Positions 8,781 to 16,746 of a stretch of 25,654 nt of DNA are shown here, piece by piece (within the stretch, counting starts at the first letter, position 1; each line of letters starts with the position of its first letter). The stretch is from CANKHA01 sp035699705 (GTDB lineage Bacteria; Pseudomonadota; Alphaproteobacteria; Rhizobiales; Xanthobacteraceae). The notes under the pieces were generated by a model that did not search any database, was not told the origin of the DNA, and saw nothing but the letters and a program-made list of their open reading frames with translations. Made by a program: the position numbers and the translations under genes. The stretch covers positions 1 to 25,654 of the forward strand of contig DASSPI010000076.1 in NCBI GenBank assembly GCA_035699705.1, given 5' to 3'.

Positions 8781-8797
8781 CAACATTGTTGTATAAA
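8781..8797 (+). promoter_or_regulatory. possible NtrX-type site (CAA-N5-TTG) and -10 box upstream of ntrY
   Basis: The 11-bp palindrome CAACATTGTTG (8781-8791) directly abuts TATAAA (8792-8797), 65 nt before the ntrY start. It fits the short CAA-N2-5-TTG pattern described for alphaproteobacterial NtrX sites. No good -35 box lies 16-18 nt upstream of the TATAAA. Autoregulation of ntrYX is an inference. Confidence 0.35.
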
Positions 8798-8861
8798 AGC
8801 ATCACCGGGTCAGGGGGACGCCTCGTCCGTCGGGGCTTTTCGCGCGCGTCAAAGGAATCTC

Positions 8862-11117
8862 ATGTCCAGCCTCGATCAGGCCCTCGCCGCGGAGGCGGCT
8901 GTGGCTCAGGCCTCGTCCGCCCGGATTGAAAACCGCGCTTTGGGCCGGATCGCGGTTATCGTTGCGCTGCTCTGCGCGCTCGTCACCTTCGCGGTCCTTT
9001 CCGATCTGACGCCGCTTTCTCCGACGCATGAAGTGGTCGTCACGCTGCTCGCGGTCGATCTGCTGATCGTCCTGCTGCTTAGCGCCATCATCGGCCGCGA
9101 GCTTTGGCTGATCCTGCAGGCGCGCCGCCGCGGCCGCGCTGCGGCCCGGCTGCACGTGCGCATTATCGCGCTGTTCTCGCTTATCGCAGCGGCGCCCGCC
9201 ATCCTCGTCGCCATCGTAGCGAGCGTCACCCTCGACCGCGGTCTCGACCGCCTGCTGTCGACGCGCACCTTGGCGATGATGGAAAACTCAATGGTGATGG
9301 CGGACGTCTATGTCGCCGATCGCGCCGAGGCGGTGCGCGCGCAGGCGCTCGCCATGGCGCTTGAGCTGAGCGTCGGCAAGCGTTTGTTCGATCAGGACCG
9401 CGAGCAGTTCCGCCAGCGCTTCACCGTGGTGGCCGCGAACCGCGGGCTCGCCGTCGCGCAGATGATCGACCGCAATCTTGCCGTGATCGAAAAGGCCGAC
9501 AGCAAAGTCGATCTGCCGGTTCAACTGCCATCGCGCGAGACGCTGGCTGCGCTCGAGGATGACGAACCGCAGGTAAAGCTGTTTCCGGAAGGCAATTACG
9601 CCGCCGCCATCATCAAGCTGCCGAGCTACGAGAATTCCTATCTTTTCATCGCCAAAGTGCTGGATCCACGCGTCGCCGGACGGCTTTCGAAGCTCCAGTA
9701 TGACTTCGCCGAGTTCGTCCAGCTGCAGGAGCGCCGCTTCGGCATCCAGGTCGCTTTCGCCCTGGTCTATGCCGTGATCGCCCTGATCGCGACGCTGTCG
9801 GCGGTCTGGATCGGGCTGCATTTCGCCAACTATCTGGTGGCGCCGATCCGCCGTCTGATCAGCGCCGCCAATCTCGTCTCCACCGGCAATCTCTATGTGC
9901 AATTGCCCATTCGCCGCTCCGAGGGCGACCTCGCGCATCTCGGGGAGACCTTCAACAAGATGACGCAAGAACTGCGCACCCAGCGCGACGATCTCGTGCG
10001 CGCGCGCGACCTGATCGACAGCCGCCGCCGTTTTACCGAAGCGGTGCTGGCCGGCGCGAGTGCGGGCGTCATCGGCGTCGATGCAGAAGGGCGCGTCAGC
10101 ATCCTCAACCGTTCGGCCGAGCGGCTGATCGGCCACGCGGAAGCCGATGCGCTCGGCAAGCCGCTGGCGGAAGTGGTGCCGGAGCTTGCCGACATGCTCG
10201 CCGCCGCGCGCACCGGCTCGCAGCGGCAGGGGCAGGTGACCATCAGCCGCAATGGCAAGGAACGTAATCTGTCGGTCCGCGTCACCAGCGAGCAGGAGAC
10301 GGTGGCCGACCACGGCTATGTCATTACGCTCGACGACATCACCGACCTCGTTTCCGCTCAGCGCACCTCGGCCTGGGCCGACGTGGCGCGCCGGATCGCG
10401 CACGAGATCAAGAATCCGCTCACGCCCATTCAGCTTTCCGCCGAGCGGCTGCGCCGCAAATACGGAAAAATAATTGTCGAGGACCGCGACGTCTTCGAGC
10501 AATGCACCGACACCATCGTGCGGCAGGTGGACGACATCAAGCGCATGGTCGACGAGTTCTCGCGCTTCGCCCGCACGCCGAAGCCGGTGATGACCCCAGA
10601 CGACGTGGCCGATGCCGTGCGGCAGGCGGTGTTTCTGATGCGGGTCGGCCATGCCGAAATCGACATCAAGGTCGATATCGCCACCGAACCGCTGACGGCG
10701 CGCTTCGACCGGCGGCTGATTTCGCAGGCGCTCACCAACATCATAAAAAATGCGACCGAGGGGATCTCGGCGGTACCCGCGGCCGGGTTCGGCCGCGGCC
10801 GCATCGACGTATCCGCCGCGCGCGAGGGAGGCGACATCATTATCGACGTCATCGACAATGGCATTGGCCTGCCGAAAGAAAACCGCAGCCGCCTGCTTGA
10901 ACCCTATGTGACGACGCGCGAGAAGGGCACCGGCCTGGGTCTCGCTATCGTAGGGAAGATTCTGGAAGAGCATGGTGGCGGCATCGAACTGCATGACGCG
11001 TCGGAAAAGACGCCGGGCGCGCGCGGCGCCTGGGTGCGGCTGCGTTTCGCAGCCGGCGAAGTGACCGACTCCGCGTCGCCTGAAACTTCAATCAATCAAA
11101 TCGCGAGCGGGCATTAG
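8862..11117 (+). CDS. ntrY: membrane sensor histidine kinase NtrY
   Basis: A 751-residue transmembrane kinase partnered with NtrX. Membrane segments lie at about 28-48, 58-80, 100-122 and 294-318; residues about 123-293 form the extracytoplasmic sensor region. A HAMP linker (about 320-376) is followed by a PAS domain (about 388-495), the H-box AHEIKNPLTP with H514, and a HATPase_c domain with NIIKNATEG, DNGIGLP and GTGLGLAI. Known roles of NtrYX in alphaproteobacteria include nitrogen and redox signalling and cell-envelope or cell-cycle control. AAAGGA lies 6 nt before the ATG. The gene begins 117 nt after ntrC, with its own probable promoter, and ends 3 nt before ntrX. Confidence 0.97.
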   Translation: MSSLDQALAAEAAVAQASSARIENRALGRIAVIVALLCALVTFAVLSDLTPLSPTHEVVVTLLAVDLLIVLLLSAIIGRELWLILQARRRGRAAARLHVRIIALFSLIAAAPAILVAIVASVTLDRGLDRLLSTRTLAMMENSMVMADVYVADRAEAVRAQALAMALELSVGKRLFDQDREQFRQRFTVVAANRGLAVAQMIDRNLAVIEKADSKVDLPVQLPSRETLAALEDDEPQVKLFPEGNYAAAIIKLPSYENSYLFIAKVLDPRVAGRLSKLQYDFAEFVQLQERRFGIQVAFALVYAVIALIATLSAVWIGLHFANYLVAPIRRLISAANLVSTGNLYVQLPIRRSEGDLAHLGETFNKMTQELRTQRDDLVRARDLIDSRRRFTEAVLAGASAGVIGVDAEGRVSILNRSAERLIGHAEADALGKPLAEVVPELADMLAAARTGSQRQGQVTISRNGKERNLSVRVTSEQETVADHGYVITLDDITDLVSAQRTSAWADVARRIAHEIKNPLTPIQLSAERLRRKYGKIIVEDRDVFEQCTDTIVRQVDDIKRMVDEFSRFARTPKPVMTPDDVADAVRQAVFLMRVGHAEIDIKVDIATEPLTARFDRRLISQALTNIIKNATEGISAVPAAGFGRGRIDVSAAREGGDIIIDVIDNGIGLPKENRSRLLEPYVTTREKGTGLGLAIVGKILEEHGGGIELHDASEKTPGARGAWVRLRFAAGEVTDSASPETSINQIASGH

Positions 11118-11120
11118 GAC

Positions 11121-12491
11121 ATGGCAGCGGATATTCTCGTAGTCGACGACGAAAACGACATCCGGCAGCTTGTCTCGGGCATTCTGCAGGACGAGGGCTA
11201 CAGCACCCGCACGGCCGCGGACAGCGACAGCGCGCTTTCGGCGATCGCCGCGCGGCGGCCCAATCTGGTGTTCCTCGACATCTGGCTGCAGGGCAGTCGG
11301 CTTGACGGCCTGCAGTTGCTCGACACAATCGTGCAGCAGCATCCGGAAGTGCCGGTGGTGATGATCTCCGGCCACGGCAATATCGAGACTGCTGTCGCCG
11401 CCATCAAGCGCGGCGCCTATGACTTCATCGAAAAGCCTTTCAAGACCGACCGCTTGGTCCTGGTCGCCGACCGCGCGCTGGAAAACTCCCGGCTCAAGCG
11501 CGAGGTAAAGGTGCTGAAGCAGCTCGCGCCGCTGCCGTCCTCGGTGATCGGCCATTCGCCGCCGATCAATCAATTGCGCCAGACCATCGAGAAAGTGGCG
11601 CCGACCAACAGCCGCATTCTGATCATCGGCCCCTCGGGATCGGGCAAGGAACTGGCCGCGCGCACCTTGCACCGGTTGTCCGCCCGCGCCGAAGCGCCCT
11701 TCGTGGTCATCAATGCGGCCGCGATCACGCCGGAGCGGATGGAAGTCGAATTGTTCGGCGTCGATGAGTCGAATGGCTCACACGGCCGCAAGATCGGCGC
11801 CCTGGAGGAAGCCAACGGCGGCACCGTCTTTATCGACGAGATCGCCGATATGCCGCGCGAGACGCAGAACAAGATCCTGCGCGTGCTGGTGGACCAGACC
11901 TTCCAACGCGTCGGCGGCAGCTCCAAGGTCTCGGTGGACGTGCGGATCATTTCCTCCACCGCCCGCAATATCGAGGCGGATATCGCCGCCGGCAAATTCC
12001 GCGAAGATCTCTACCATCGGCTGTCAGTGGTGCCGATCCGTGTGCCCTCGCTGGCCGAGCGCCGCGAGGACATTCCACACCTGGTCGAATATTTCATGGG
12101 TCAGATTTCGCAATCCACCGGCCTGCCCAAGCGGCAGATTGGGCCGGACGCCATGGCGGTGCTGCAACTGCACGACTGGCCGGGCAACGTGCGGCAGCTG
12201 CGCAATAACGTCGAGCGGTTGATGATCCTGGCGGGCGGCGACGTGGACGCCGTGATCACCGCCGATATGCTGCCGCAGGACGTCGGCTCCATGGTGCCGG
12301 CCATGCCGAACGGCAATGGCGGCGAGCAGATCATGGGTTTGCCGCTGCGCGAAGCGCGCGAGGTGTTCGAACGCGAATATCTGGTGGCGCAGATCAACCG
12401 CTTCAGCGGCAATATCTCCCGCACCTCGGAATTTGTCGGCATGGAGCGCTCGGCGCTGCACCGCAAGCTCAAGGCGCTGGGTATAGGCTGA
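11121..12491 (+). CDS. ntrX: response regulator NtrX, AAA+ type without GAFTGA loop
   Basis: A 456-residue regulator in a tight pair with ntrY (3-nt gap). The receiver domain has DDE at 9-11, phospho-acceptor D53 in VFLDIWL, and K105 in FIEKPF. The AAA+ domain keeps Walker A GPSGSGKE (170-177) and Walker B GGTVFIDE (233-240). The segment that carries GAFTGA in NtrC is replaced here by VDESNGSHGRKIGA (213-226). This loss is known in alphaproteobacterial NtrX proteins and argues for control of sigma-70-type promoters rather than sigma-54 remodelling. The C-terminus ends in a Fis-like helix-turn-helix (NISRTSEFVGMERSALHRKL). Identification is firm. Confidence 0.96.
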   Translation: MAADILVVDDENDIRQLVSGILQDEGYSTRTAADSDSALSAIAARRPNLVFLDIWLQGSRLDGLQLLDTIVQQHPEVPVVMISGHGNIETAVAAIKRGAYDFIEKPFKTDRLVLVADRALENSRLKREVKVLKQLAPLPSSVIGHSPPINQLRQTIEKVAPTNSRILIIGPSGSGKELAARTLHRLSARAEAPFVVINAAAITPERMEVELFGVDESNGSHGRKIGALEEANGGTVFIDEIADMPRETQNKILRVLVDQTFQRVGGSSKVSVDVRIISSTARNIEADIAAGKFREDLYHRLSVVPIRVPSLAERREDIPHLVEYFMGQISQSTGLPKRQIGPDAMAVLQLHDWPGNVRQLRNNVERLMILAGGDVDAVITADMLPQDVGSMVPAMPNGNGGEQIMGLPLREAREVFEREYLVAQINRFSGNISRTSEFVGMERSALHRKLKALGIG

Positions 12492-12575
12492 GGCATGATC
12501 CCGACAAAGCATGCCGCGGACTTGATCCGGGGTGAGAATCGATTTTCGTACCGGATCATCCGCAGCAAGATCCCG
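12492..12575. repeat. imperfect palindromic (REP-like) intergenic element
   Basis: Between ntrX and the aminotransferase gene, ATGATCC (12495-12501) is mirrored by GGATCAT (12553-12559). The flanks (GGC before, CCGC after) extend the symmetry imperfectly, and an internal CTTGATCCGGGG and GATTTTCG lie between. The layout resembles the dispersed palindromic repeats found many times in Bradyrhizobium-like genomes, recalled from memory. Only one copy lies in this window, so repeat status is unproven. Confidence 0.4.
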
Positions 12576-12594
12576 CTCCAGGAATAGACCCACG

Positions 12595-13452
12595 ATGTCA
12601 CGCATCGCCTATGTCAACGGACGCTATCTGCCGTTCGCGCAAGCCACGGTACATGTGGAGGATCGCGGCTATCAGTTCTCCGACGGCGTCTACGAAGTCT
12701 GCGAGGTGAGGGATGGGCGCATGGTCGACGAGCCACTGCATATGCGCCGCCTGCAGCGCTCCTTGGTGGAACTGAAGATCGCCATGCCGATGTCGCTTGC
12801 GGCTTTGCGCGTGGTATTGCGCGAGACCGTGCAGCGCAACCGGGTGCGCAACGGGCTGGTTTATCTGCAGGTCAGCCGCGGTGTGGCGCGCCGCGACCAT
12901 GCCTTTCCGCCCCCCGATACGGCGCCGAGCGTCGTCGTGACCGCCCGCAGCACGGATTCCTCCGCCGCCGAACGCACCGCAGCGACCGGCATCGCGGTCA
13001 TCACAGTGCCGGAGAACCGCTGGGAGCGGGTCGACATCAAAGCCATCGCGCTGCTGCCGAATGTGCTCGCCAAACAGGCAGCGAAGGAGCAGGGAGCCAA
13101 GGAAGCCTGGTTCGTGGGCAAGGACGGCTACGTGACGGAAGGCTCATCCTCCAATGCCTGGATCGTCAGCCGCGAGGGCAAGGTGATTACGCGGCCGGCC
13201 GATCACGGCATCCTGCGCGGGATCACGCGCACGGTGCTGCTCAATGTGCTGAAGGCTCAAGGACTTGAGCTGGATGAGCGGCCCTTCACGGCGGAAGAGG
13301 CCTATGCCGCGCGGGAGGCCTTTATCACCTCGGCCAGCCAGAGCGTCATGCCGGTGGTCAGTATCGATGGCCGGCCAGTCGGGAACGGCGCGCCCGGGCT
13401 GGTTGCAACCGCATTACGTCAGGATTTTCATCGCTATAGCGAGTTTGTTTGA
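12595..13452 (+). CDS. D-amino-acid aminotransferase (PLP fold type IV)
   Basis: A 285-residue PLP enzyme that transfers amino groups between D-amino acids such as D-alanine and D-glutamate and 2-oxo acids, supplying peptidoglycan precursors or degrading D-amino acids. The PLP lysine is K149 in VDIKAIALLPN, with the conserved E182 in TEGSSSNAW. Y33 (DGVYEV), R100 and H102 (ARRDHAFP) match the substrate-carboxylate trap of Bacillus D-amino-acid transaminase, which favours this over branched-chain aminotransferase or aminodeoxychorismate lyase. The ATG at 12595 begins MSRIAYVNGRY, the usual start; an in-frame upstream extension to 12532 runs through the repeat and was dropped. A copy between ntrX and hfq is typical of rhizobial relatives. 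Confidence 0.93.
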   Translation: MSRIAYVNGRYLPFAQATVHVEDRGYQFSDGVYEVCEVRDGRMVDEPLHMRRLQRSLVELKIAMPMSLAALRVVLRETVQRNRVRNGLVYLQVSRGVARRDHAFPPPDTAPSVVVTARSTDSSAAERTAATGIAVITVPENRWERVDIKAIALLPNVLAKQAAKEQGAKEAWFVGKDGYVTEGSSSNAWIVSREGKVITRPADHGILRGITRTVLLNVLKAQGLELDERPFTAEEAYAAREAFITSASQSVMPVVSIDGRPVGNGAPGLVATALRQDFHRYSEFV

Positions 13453-13485
13453 AGCGTTTTGTAGCTGGCTAATCCTAAGTTGTGC

Positions 13486-13514
13486 TTGCGCGCTTCCTTT
13501 GCCTACCATCTAAT
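13486..13514 (+). promoter_or_regulatory. possible sigma-70-type promoter of hfq
   Basis: TTGCGC (13486-13491) and TCTAAT (13509-13514) are 17 bases apart, predicting an hfq leader of about 85 nt. The rest of the 153-nt gap between the aminotransferase gene and hfq holds no other feature I can support. Confidence 0.3.
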
Positions 13515-13605
13515 GGCGGTATCCCGGCCCTCGCCGTGCGACAGGTGAGCGGCTTCGGGGAAAAAACAGCTCGCGCTACAGACGAGCATAAAACGGAACA
13601 CGGCA

Positions 13606-13866
13606 ATGGCCGCCGAACGCGCTCAAAATTTACAGGACACATTCCTCAATCACGTCCGAAAGAGCAAAATCCCGCTCACGATTTTTCTGGTGAACGGCGT
13701 AAAATTGCAGGGCGTGGTGACCTGGTTCGATAATTTCTGCGTGCTGCTGCGCCGGGATGGTCATTCCCAGCTGGTCTACAAGCACGCGATCTCGACCATC
13801 ATGCCGGGACACCCGATCCAATTGTTCGAAGGCGCCGAGGAGGCGCCGGGCGGGGATAAGGACTAG
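13606..13866 (+). CDS. hfq: RNA chaperone Hfq
   Basis: An 86-residue hexameric Sm-like protein that pairs small RNAs with messages and, in rhizobia, is needed for nitrogen-fixation gene control. The N-terminal helix and Sm1 motif are seen in LQDTFLNHVRKSKIPLTIFL and GVKLQGVVTWFDNFCVLL, and the Sm2 signature is YKHAISTIMP. The acidic, glycine-rich tail is short, as usual for alphaproteobacteria. GGAA lies upstream of the ATG. The TAG stop is immediately followed by the TTG start of hflX with no spacer, and the last codons of hfq provide the hflX ribosome-binding site. The hfq-hflX order is conserved across proteobacteria. Confidence 0.98.
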   Translation: MAAERAQNLQDTFLNHVRKSKIPLTIFLVNGVKLQGVVTWFDNFCVLLRRDGHSQLVYKHAISTIMPGHPIQLFEGAEEAPGGDKD

Positions 13867-15231
13867 TTGGAACCACGCCGGCGCAGCACGCGTGCGGATC
13901 GCCTGAGCCCGGTCGACACCGGCTCGGCGACCGGACGCGCTATCGTGCTCGAACCCTTCTTGCGGCGTACCGCGCCGAAACCAAAAACGTCCGCGACGCA
14001 GGACACACGTCCACCCGATACCCGGCTGGAGGAAGCGGTCGGGCTGGCGCGCGCCATCGATCTCGACGTGGTTGGTTCCGGCCTGATCGCGCTCTCGGCC
14101 ATCACGCCCGCCAGCTATATCGGCAAGGGCAAGGTCGAGGAGATCGCCGGCCTGGTGAAGACCCAGCAGGCCGGCATCGTGGTGATGGATTGCGCGATTT
14201 CTCCGGTGCAGCAGCGCAATCTGGAAAAGGCTTGGAACGCCAAGGTGCTCGACCGCACCGGTTTGATCCTGGAAATTTTCGGGCGCCGGGCGCGCACCCG
14301 GGAAGGCACCTTGCAGGTCGAACATGCGCATTTGACCTATCAGAAAAGCCGCCTGGTGCGCTCCTGGACCCATCTCGAACGCCAGCGCGGCGGTTTCGGC
14401 TTCCTCGGCGGACCGGGCGAGACCCAGATCGAAGCAGACCGGCGCGTGATCGAGGAGCGGATTGCGCGCATCGAAGCCGAGCTCGACAAGGTCAAGCGCA
14501 CGCGAAAACTGCATCGCGAGAGCCGCAAGCGCGTGCCTTATCCGATTGTCGCGCTGGTCGGTTACACCAATGCCGGCAAGTCCACGCTGTTCAATCAGCT
14601 GACGCAAGCGAGCGTGCTGTCGGCGGACATGCTGTTCGCCACCCTTGATCCGACCTTGCGCGCGGTCGATCTGCCGCATGGCGCGCGCATCATCCTCTCC
14701 GACACCGTGGGTTTTATTTCGGACCTGCCGACCATGCTGATCGCGGCCTTCCGCGCCACGCTGGAAGAAGTGATCGAGGCCGATGTGATCCTGCATGTGC
14801 GCGACGTGTCGCACGAGGAAGCCGAGGCGCAATCGCAGGACGTGGCGAATGTGCTGCGCGAACTCGGCATCGAGCCGAACGACAAGCGTCTGGTCGAGAT
14901 CTGGAACAAGATCGACCGCCTGACGCCTGAGCGGCGCAGCGAGCTGGCGAATATCGCCGAACGCCGGCAGGGCGAGCGCAAGCCGGTCCTGGTATCGGCG
15001 GTGACCGGGGAGGGGCTCGAGCGGTTGCGAGCCGCGATCGAGGCCGGTATCGGCGCGGGCCGTGTGATGCAGGAGGTGATGCTCGATCCATCGGACGGCG
15101 CGGGCGTGAGCTGGCTGCACCGGCATACCGAAGTGCTCGGAAAAATTCTGGGCGAGGACGGCAAGCTCAAACTCACCGTCCGCGCTGAGCCAGCCGTCAT
15201 GGAGCGGGTGAAAGCGAAATTCGCGCCTTAG
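13867..15231 (+). CDS. hflX: ribosome-associated GTPase HflX
   Basis: A 454-residue GTPase that binds the 50S subunit and splits stalled or hibernating ribosomes under stress. It has the N-terminal HflX domain (about 40-175), the signature GGPGETQ at 181-187, a long charged helix pair rich in Arg and Glu, and the G domain with P-loop GYTNAGKST (232-240), a G3 DTVGF and the G4-like NKID. The start is TTG at 13867, directly after the hfq TAG; AAGGA at 13858-13862 is placed 4 nt before it and there is no ATG nearby. A GTG at codon 27 is the only close alternative and would cut into a poorly conserved leader. Coupling to hfq translation is likely. Confidence 0.96.
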   Translation: MEPRRRSTRADRLSPVDTGSATGRAIVLEPFLRRTAPKPKTSATQDTRPPDTRLEEAVGLARAIDLDVVGSGLIALSAITPASYIGKGKVEEIAGLVKTQQAGIVVMDCAISPVQQRNLEKAWNAKVLDRTGLILEIFGRRARTREGTLQVEHAHLTYQKSRLVRSWTHLERQRGGFGFLGGPGETQIEADRRVIEERIARIEAELDKVKRTRKLHRESRKRVPYPIVALVGYTNAGKSTLFNQLTQASVLSADMLFATLDPTLRAVDLPHGARIILSDTVGFISDLPTMLIAAFRATLEEVIEADVILHVRDVSHEEAEAQSQDVANVLRELGIEPNDKRLVEIWNKIDRLTPERRSELANIAERRQGERKPVLVSAVTGEGLERLRAAIEAGIGAGRVMQEVMLDPSDGAGVSWLHRHTEVLGKILGEDGKLKLTVRAEPAVMERVKAKFAP

Positions 15232-15266
15232 CGCCACATCGGAAGCAACAGAGGATCTCAGGAATC

Positions 15267-15767
15267 ATGCGCGGCATCACGATGGACCAGGCGCTTTCCA
15301 TCATCCTGGAAACTTTCAAGCATGCGGAAGCCATCAAGGCGCATGGCCTCGCCGCCATCGTGCTCGACGCCGGCGGCCGCGTGAAGGCATTCCTGAAGCA
15401 GGATGGTGCTTCCATCATGCGGTTCGAGGTTTCCCGCGGAAAGGCATTTGCCGCGCTGGCCATGCACCGCTCCTCACGCATGGTCTTGCAGAAGGCGCGT
15501 GAAAAGCCGCTCTTCATGGACACCCTTCGCGCGATCGCCGATGGGCCCATTTTCCTGGAAGCCGGCGCTCAGCTCATACGCGACGAAGCCGGGGAGATCA
15601 TGGGGGCGCTGGGCGTAACCGGCGACGTCAATGAAGTCGACGACCTGTGCGCGCTTGCCGGCATCCGGGCCGCTGGCCTGAAGACCGACGAGGACTTCAG
15701 CCCCGAGGACGTCCAGCGGCTCAACATCAAGCTCGGCCCGAAGATCGTGGATCCGCGGGGCAGATGA
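15267..15767 (+). CDS. GlcG/HbpS-family heme-binding-like protein
   Basis: A 166-residue protein of the GlcG/HbpS fold (Pfam Haem_degrading type). Typical pieces are the N-terminal helix (ALSIILETFKHAEAIKAHGLAAIVLDAGG), a conserved basic segment around SRGKAFAALAMHRSS, and GALGVTGDVNEVDDLCALAGI near the C-terminus. No signal peptide is present, so it should be cytoplasmic. Members occur next to glycolate, propanediol and aromatic-acid catabolic genes; some bind heme, but most have no tested function. AGGA lies 3 nt before the ATG, and M6 at 15282 is an alternative start. It opens the accessory cluster 35 nt after hflX and is followed after 34 nt by the binding-fold gene, suggesting one transcript. 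Confidence 0.85.
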   Translation: MRGITMDQALSIILETFKHAEAIKAHGLAAIVLDAGGRVKAFLKQDGASIMRFEVSRGKAFAALAMHRSSRMVLQKAREKPLFMDTLRAIADGPIFLEAGAQLIRDEAGEIMGALGVTGDVNEVDDLCALAGIRAAGLKTDEDFSPEDVQRLNIKLGPKIVDPRGR

Positions 15768-15801
15768 GCTCCCTGATGTCAGCGCCGCCAGAGAAGACGA
15801 C

Positions 15802-16746
15802 ATGCTCCGCGTAGTGGTTAGCACATTCCCCAATGCGAAAGCGCTGCCGCTGTGGGCGGGTGTCGAGCGCAATCTGTTTGCGGAACACGGACTGGACTTC
15901 GTTCTGCACGAAACCGGCAGCTCCAAGGAGCAACGTACCGGCCTTGCAGCGGGCGAAATCAACATCGTGCAGGCAGCCGTGGATAACGCCCTGGCCATGA
16001 TCAAGGCCGGCCACGACGTCATCATATTCATGGGCGGCGAGGGCGGTATGAATGATTTCATCGTGTCGCCGTCCATCCGATCCTTCTCGGACCTTGCGGG
16101 GCGGACGCTCGCGGTGGATTCGCCGGATACTGCTTATGCGTTATTGGCACGCAAAGTGCTCGCCGAGCACGGGTTGCAGTTTGGAAGAGACTACCAACTG
16201 CGGCCTGTCGGCAATGGAGCCAAGCGGCTGCGTGCCCTCCAGGAGGATCGCACTCTCGCGGGAGCCATACTCAATCCGCCGTTTTCGGCCGAAGCCTTGC
16301 TGGCGGGAATGGTCAGCCTTGGCTCGCTCGACGACCTTGTGGGACCTTATCAGGCCGGCGGCGCCTTCGCGCTGCGCGCTTGGGCCGAAGACAACGCGGC
16401 GACCGTCGAACGCTATATCGCCGGCTATCTGCAGGCACTTCAATGGCTCGGCGACGATGCGAACCGAAATGCCGGCGTGGACCTGCTCCGACAACGCCTC
16501 GGACTTACAATGGCAGTCGCGCAGGCAACTTATGAGCAGCTCCGCGATCCCAACAAAGGCTTCACGCCCCGCGCGAAGTTCAACCACGCCGGCTTTGCAA
16601 CCGTCCTTGATGTCCGGGCCGAGACAGAAGGAGCCGATGCGGCAATCGCGAATCCGGCCGCCTACGTGGATCTATCGTTTTACGATCGCGTCGCCGGCGC
16701 GAGCGATCGCCATACCGTCAAGACAATGAGGGGTGCGGGTTTGTGA
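15802..16746 (+). CDS. NMT1/THI5-like periplasmic-binding-fold protein without signal peptide
   Basis: A 314-residue protein with the substrate-binding fold of NMT1/THI5 and nitrate/sulfonate/taurine ABC receptors. It starts straight into the first strand (MLRVVVSTFPNAKALPLWAG) and continues with ERNLFAEHGLDFVLHETGSS, GEINIVQAAVDNALAMIKAG and SFSDLAGRTLAVDSPDTAYALLARKVL, all typical of that family. No signal peptide, lipobox or nearby permease or ATPase gene is seen, so it may be a cytosolic ligand-binding or enzyme-like protein. 4,5-Dihydroxyphthalate-decarboxylase-like proteins show such a use of this fold. The stop overlaps the GTG start of the ThDP enzyme by 4 nt (GTGA), pointing to a shared function. 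Family call good, role unknown. Confidence 0.85.
   Translation: MLRVVVSTFPNAKALPLWAGVERNLFAEHGLDFVLHETGSSKEQRTGLAAGEINIVQAAVDNALAMIKAGHDVIIFMGGEGGMNDFIVSPSIRSFSDLAGRTLAVDSPDTAYALLARKVLAEHGLQFGRDYQLRPVGNGAKRLRALQEDRTLAGAILNPPFSAEALLAGMVSLGSLDDLVGPYQAGGAFALRAWAEDNAATVERYIAGYLQALQWLGDDANRNAGVDLLRQRLGLTMAVAQATYEQLRDPNKGFTPRAKFNHAGFATVLDVRAETEGADAAIANPAAYVDLSFYDRVAGASDRHTVKTMRGAGL

Noticed and set aside
9288..10994. Very long open frame (568 codons) antisense to ntrY
   Set aside because: It lies wholly opposite a clear NtrY, has no recognisable domain and is arginine/histidine-rich in composition, as expected for a shadow frame in GC-rich DNA.
13630..15237. 535-codon open frame antisense to hfq and hflX
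   Set aside because: Shadow of HflX codon bias; no family signature and no start context.
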